DNA from: Actinomycetes bacterium
GTDB lineage: Bacteria; Actinomycetota; Acidimicrobiia; Acidimicrobiales; Microtrichaceae
Reading direction: 5' to 3'
Assembly: GCA_024222295.1 (NCBI GenBank)
Contig: JAAEPF010000034.1
Span: forward strand, 277,678 to 341,677
DNA: 64,000 nt
Shown: piece by piece, positions 62,595 through 64,000 of the stretch
How the letters are laid out: each line of letters begins with the position of its first letter
Numbering within the stretch: position 1 is the stretch's first letter
The notes under the pieces: model-generated
What the model saw: only the letters and a program-made list of their open reading frames with translations
Database searches by the model: none
What the model was told of the DNA's origin: nothing
Translations under genes and position numbers: made by a program

Positions 62595-62614
62595 ACCTGA
62601 CACACGTGTCAGGA
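62595..62614. promoter_or_regulatory. Palindromic operator site 9
   Basis: Sequence ACCTGACACACGTGTCAGGA, one base off perfect. It lies 19 nt upstream of the thiolase ATG. Confidence 0.8.
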
Positions 62615-62633
62615 ACCGTTGTAGCGTTCGGCC

Positions 62634-63830
62634 ATGGCAGAGATGCGAGAGGCCGTGATCGTCGACACACTGCGCACGCCCATCGGGCGGCGCAAGGGCC
62701 AGTTGGCTGGTTGGCACCCCACCGATCTGCTCGCACACGCATTGCTGGCCCTGGTAGAGCGCACGGGTGTCGATCCGGAGCGGGTCGATGACGTGGTCGG
62801 CGGCTGTGTGACCCAGGTGGGAGAACAGTCCACGAACGCTATCCGCAACTCCTGGGTGGCAGCAGGCCTGCCGCAGTCGGTGGCCGGTACCACGGTGGAT
62901 CGCCAGTGCGGCAGCTCCCAGCAGGCCGTGCACTTCGCGGCACAAGGGGTGATCGCCGGTGGATACGACGTCGCGATCGCCTGCGGTGTCGAGTCGATGA
63001 CGCGCGCCCCGATGGCCTCCAACGCATCCGGCGGCACAGGGCCGTTCAGCCCGGCCTACCTCGAGGCGATCGACAGCCGGCTCATGGTGCAGTTCGAGAT
63101 CGCCCAGATCCTTGCCGACAGGTGGGGCGTGACCCGCGACGAGATGGACTCCCTGGCCGCGGAGTCACACCGCCGAGCGCAGGCCGCCACCACGTCGGGA
63201 GCGTTCGACTCCGAGATCGTTCCGACCCCGGTGAGGGACGACGACGGCAACGAGACGGGCGAGATGATGACCGTCGACGAGGGGATACGTCCTGAGACCA
63301 CGGTGGAGGTACTTGCCGGACTTGCCTCGGCTGCCAAATGGGACCCGTCGATCGCGCCCGACATCACGCCGGGCAACTCGTCGCAGACCTCTGACGGCGC
63401 GGCAGCCATGTTGATCGCCGAACGTTCTGTCGCCGAGCGGTTGGGCTTGCCCTACCGGGCGGTTGTCCGTCACTTCGCGGTCGGCGGCGACGACGCGATC
63501 CTGGTGCTGTCGGCCCCCAATCCGGTCACCCGGAAGCTCCTCGATCGCTCAGGGCTGTCCATCGACGACTTCGACGTAATCGAGTGCAACGAGGCCTTCG
63601 CCGCCATCGCACTGATGTGGGCCAAGGAGTTCCTGCCCGACGGCGACTACTCCCGCTACAACCCCCGCGGTGGTGCGATCGCGCTTGGCCACCCGCTGGG
63701 AGCCTCGGGTGTACGGATCATGACCACGTTGCTCAACGAGTTGGAGGCGACCGGTGGCCGACTGGGCTTGCAGACCATGTGCGAAGGCGGGGGCATGGCG
63801 AATGCCACGGTGATCGAGCGGGTTGTCTGA
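62634..63830 (+). CDS. Acetyl-CoA acetyltransferase / 3-ketoacyl-CoA thiolase
   Basis: A 398-residue true thiolase that removes acetyl-CoA from a 3-ketoacyl-CoA. All catalytic residues are present: C92 in DRQCGSSQQAV, H353 in LGHPLGASG and C383 in MCEGGGMANATV, with the conserved NEAFA block between. Length is normal. The ATG at 62634 has an operator copy just upstream. The last ten codons are included in the 67-bp tandem repeat that follows the gene. Confidence 0.95.
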   Translation: MAEMREAVIVDTLRTPIGRRKGQLAGWHPTDLLAHALLALVERTGVDPERVDDVVGGCVTQVGEQSTNAIRNSWVAAGLPQSVAGTTVDRQCGSSQQAVHFAAQGVIAGGYDVAIACGVESMTRAPMASNASGGTGPFSPAYLEAIDSRLMVQFEIAQILADRWGVTRDEMDSLAAESHRRAQAATTSGAFDSEIVPTPVRDDDGNETGEMMTVDEGIRPETTVEVLAGLASAAKWDPSIAPDITPGNSSQTSDGAAAMLIAERSVAERLGLPYRAVVRHFAVGGDDAILVLSAPNPVTRKLLDRSGLSIDDFDVIECNEAFAAIALMWAKEFLPDGDYSRYNPRGGAIALGHPLGASGVRIMTTLLNELEATGGRLGLQTMCEGGGMANATVIERVV

Positions 63831-64000
63831 GCATTCGCCTCGCCGTGGGGCGAGCGGTGTGGGAGCGAATGCCACGGTGATCGAGCGGGTTGTCTGAGCA
63901 TTCGCCTCGCCGTGGGGCGAGCGGTGTGGGAGCGAATGCCACGGTGATCGAGCGGGTTGTCTGAGCATTCGCCTCGCCGTGGGGCGAGCGGTGTGGGAGC
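63798..64000. repeat. 67-bp tandem repeat duplicating the 3' end of the thiolase gene
   Basis: Three identical units start at 63798, 63865 and 63932, and the array runs off the right edge. The first 33 bp of the first unit are the last ten thiolase codons plus the stop; the rest is downstream DNA with an inverted repeat (GCATTCGC ... GCGAATGC) and an inner CTCGCC/GGCGAG stem that may act as the terminator. As 67 is not a multiple of three, later copies fall out of frame. Confidence 0.93.

Noticed and set aside
63798..64000. CRISPR-like array
   Set aside because: The units are contiguous and identical over their full 67 bp with no variable spacers, so it is a simple tandem repeat.

Overview
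The window is 64 kb of GC-rich, gene-dense DNA with many GTG starts and many ATGA/GTGA overlaps between consecutive genes. The gene content is numerous acyl-CoA synthetases, acyl-CoA dehydrogenase, enoyl-CoA hydratase, SDR, MaoC-like and thiolase-fold genes, Zn-ribbon/OB-fold (DUF35) partners, flavin monooxygenases, TetR regulators and a bidirectional-type [NiFe]-hydrogenase. Together these suggest a free-living actinobacterium, most likely of the Acidimicrobiia. That placement is inference from content and protein style, not from a marker gene. I found no rRNA, tRNA, CRISPR, prophage or insertion sequence.

Layout. 1-6.7 kb: end of a large hypothetical protein, a DUF35 protein, a PAS-GGDEF diguanylate cyclase, an Ltp-type thiolase homologue, a membrane protein, an MpaB-like oxygenase and a carboxylesterase. 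6.7-13.3 kb (minus): a six-gene branched-chain-amino-acid-type ABC transporter operon with an alcohol dehydrogenase and a VOC protein. 13.4-18.1 kb: TetR regulator, divergent acyl-CoA ligase, acyl-CoA dehydrogenase and a membrane-anchored AlbA_2 protein. 18.1-26.3 kb: hydrolase/Baeyer-Villiger monooxygenase divergent pair, oxidoreductases, LLM monooxygenase, thiolase-like protein, pterin dehydratase. 26.3-33.8 kb: membrane and secreted proteins, an ABC-2 exporter, a PLP decarboxylase and small conserved proteins. 33.9-40.3 kb (plus): a group 3b-like NAD(P)-linked [NiFe]-hydrogenase operon carrying a cyclic-nucleotide-binding-domain protein, a maturation protease and alanine dehydrogenase. 40.3-48.6 kb: aminotransferase, PEP synthase, PqqC-like protein, DUF368 translocase, aldolase, dehydrogenase, SGNH lipoprotein. 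48.6-64 kb: lipid/CoA catabolism genes, a YceI-cytochrome c-copper monooxygenase fusion, and a biosynthetic-type thiolase whose 3' end is tandemly duplicated.

The strongest unifying signal is a 20-bp palindrome, consensus ACCTGACRCNNGYGTCAGGT with invariant CTGAC-N6-GTCAG. It occurs nine times, and every copy lies at or just upstream of the start of a gene: DUF35, Ltp thiolase, the ABC transporter operon, the TetR/acyl-CoA ligase divergon, PqqC-like, SDR/MaoC divergon, amidohydrolase, ADP-forming ligase/VOC divergon, and thiolase. This looks like a local regulon for import and CoA-dependent breakdown of a lipid-like or alicyclic substrate. The TetR protein at 13387-14043, flanked by two copies, is the best candidate regulator.

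A second notable signal is a dispersed 64-nt palindromic element (copies near 32.7 kb and 53.4 kb) whose stem shows compensatory base changes. One copy is flanked by an inverted copy of its head and the other by a head-like 18-bp tandem repeat.
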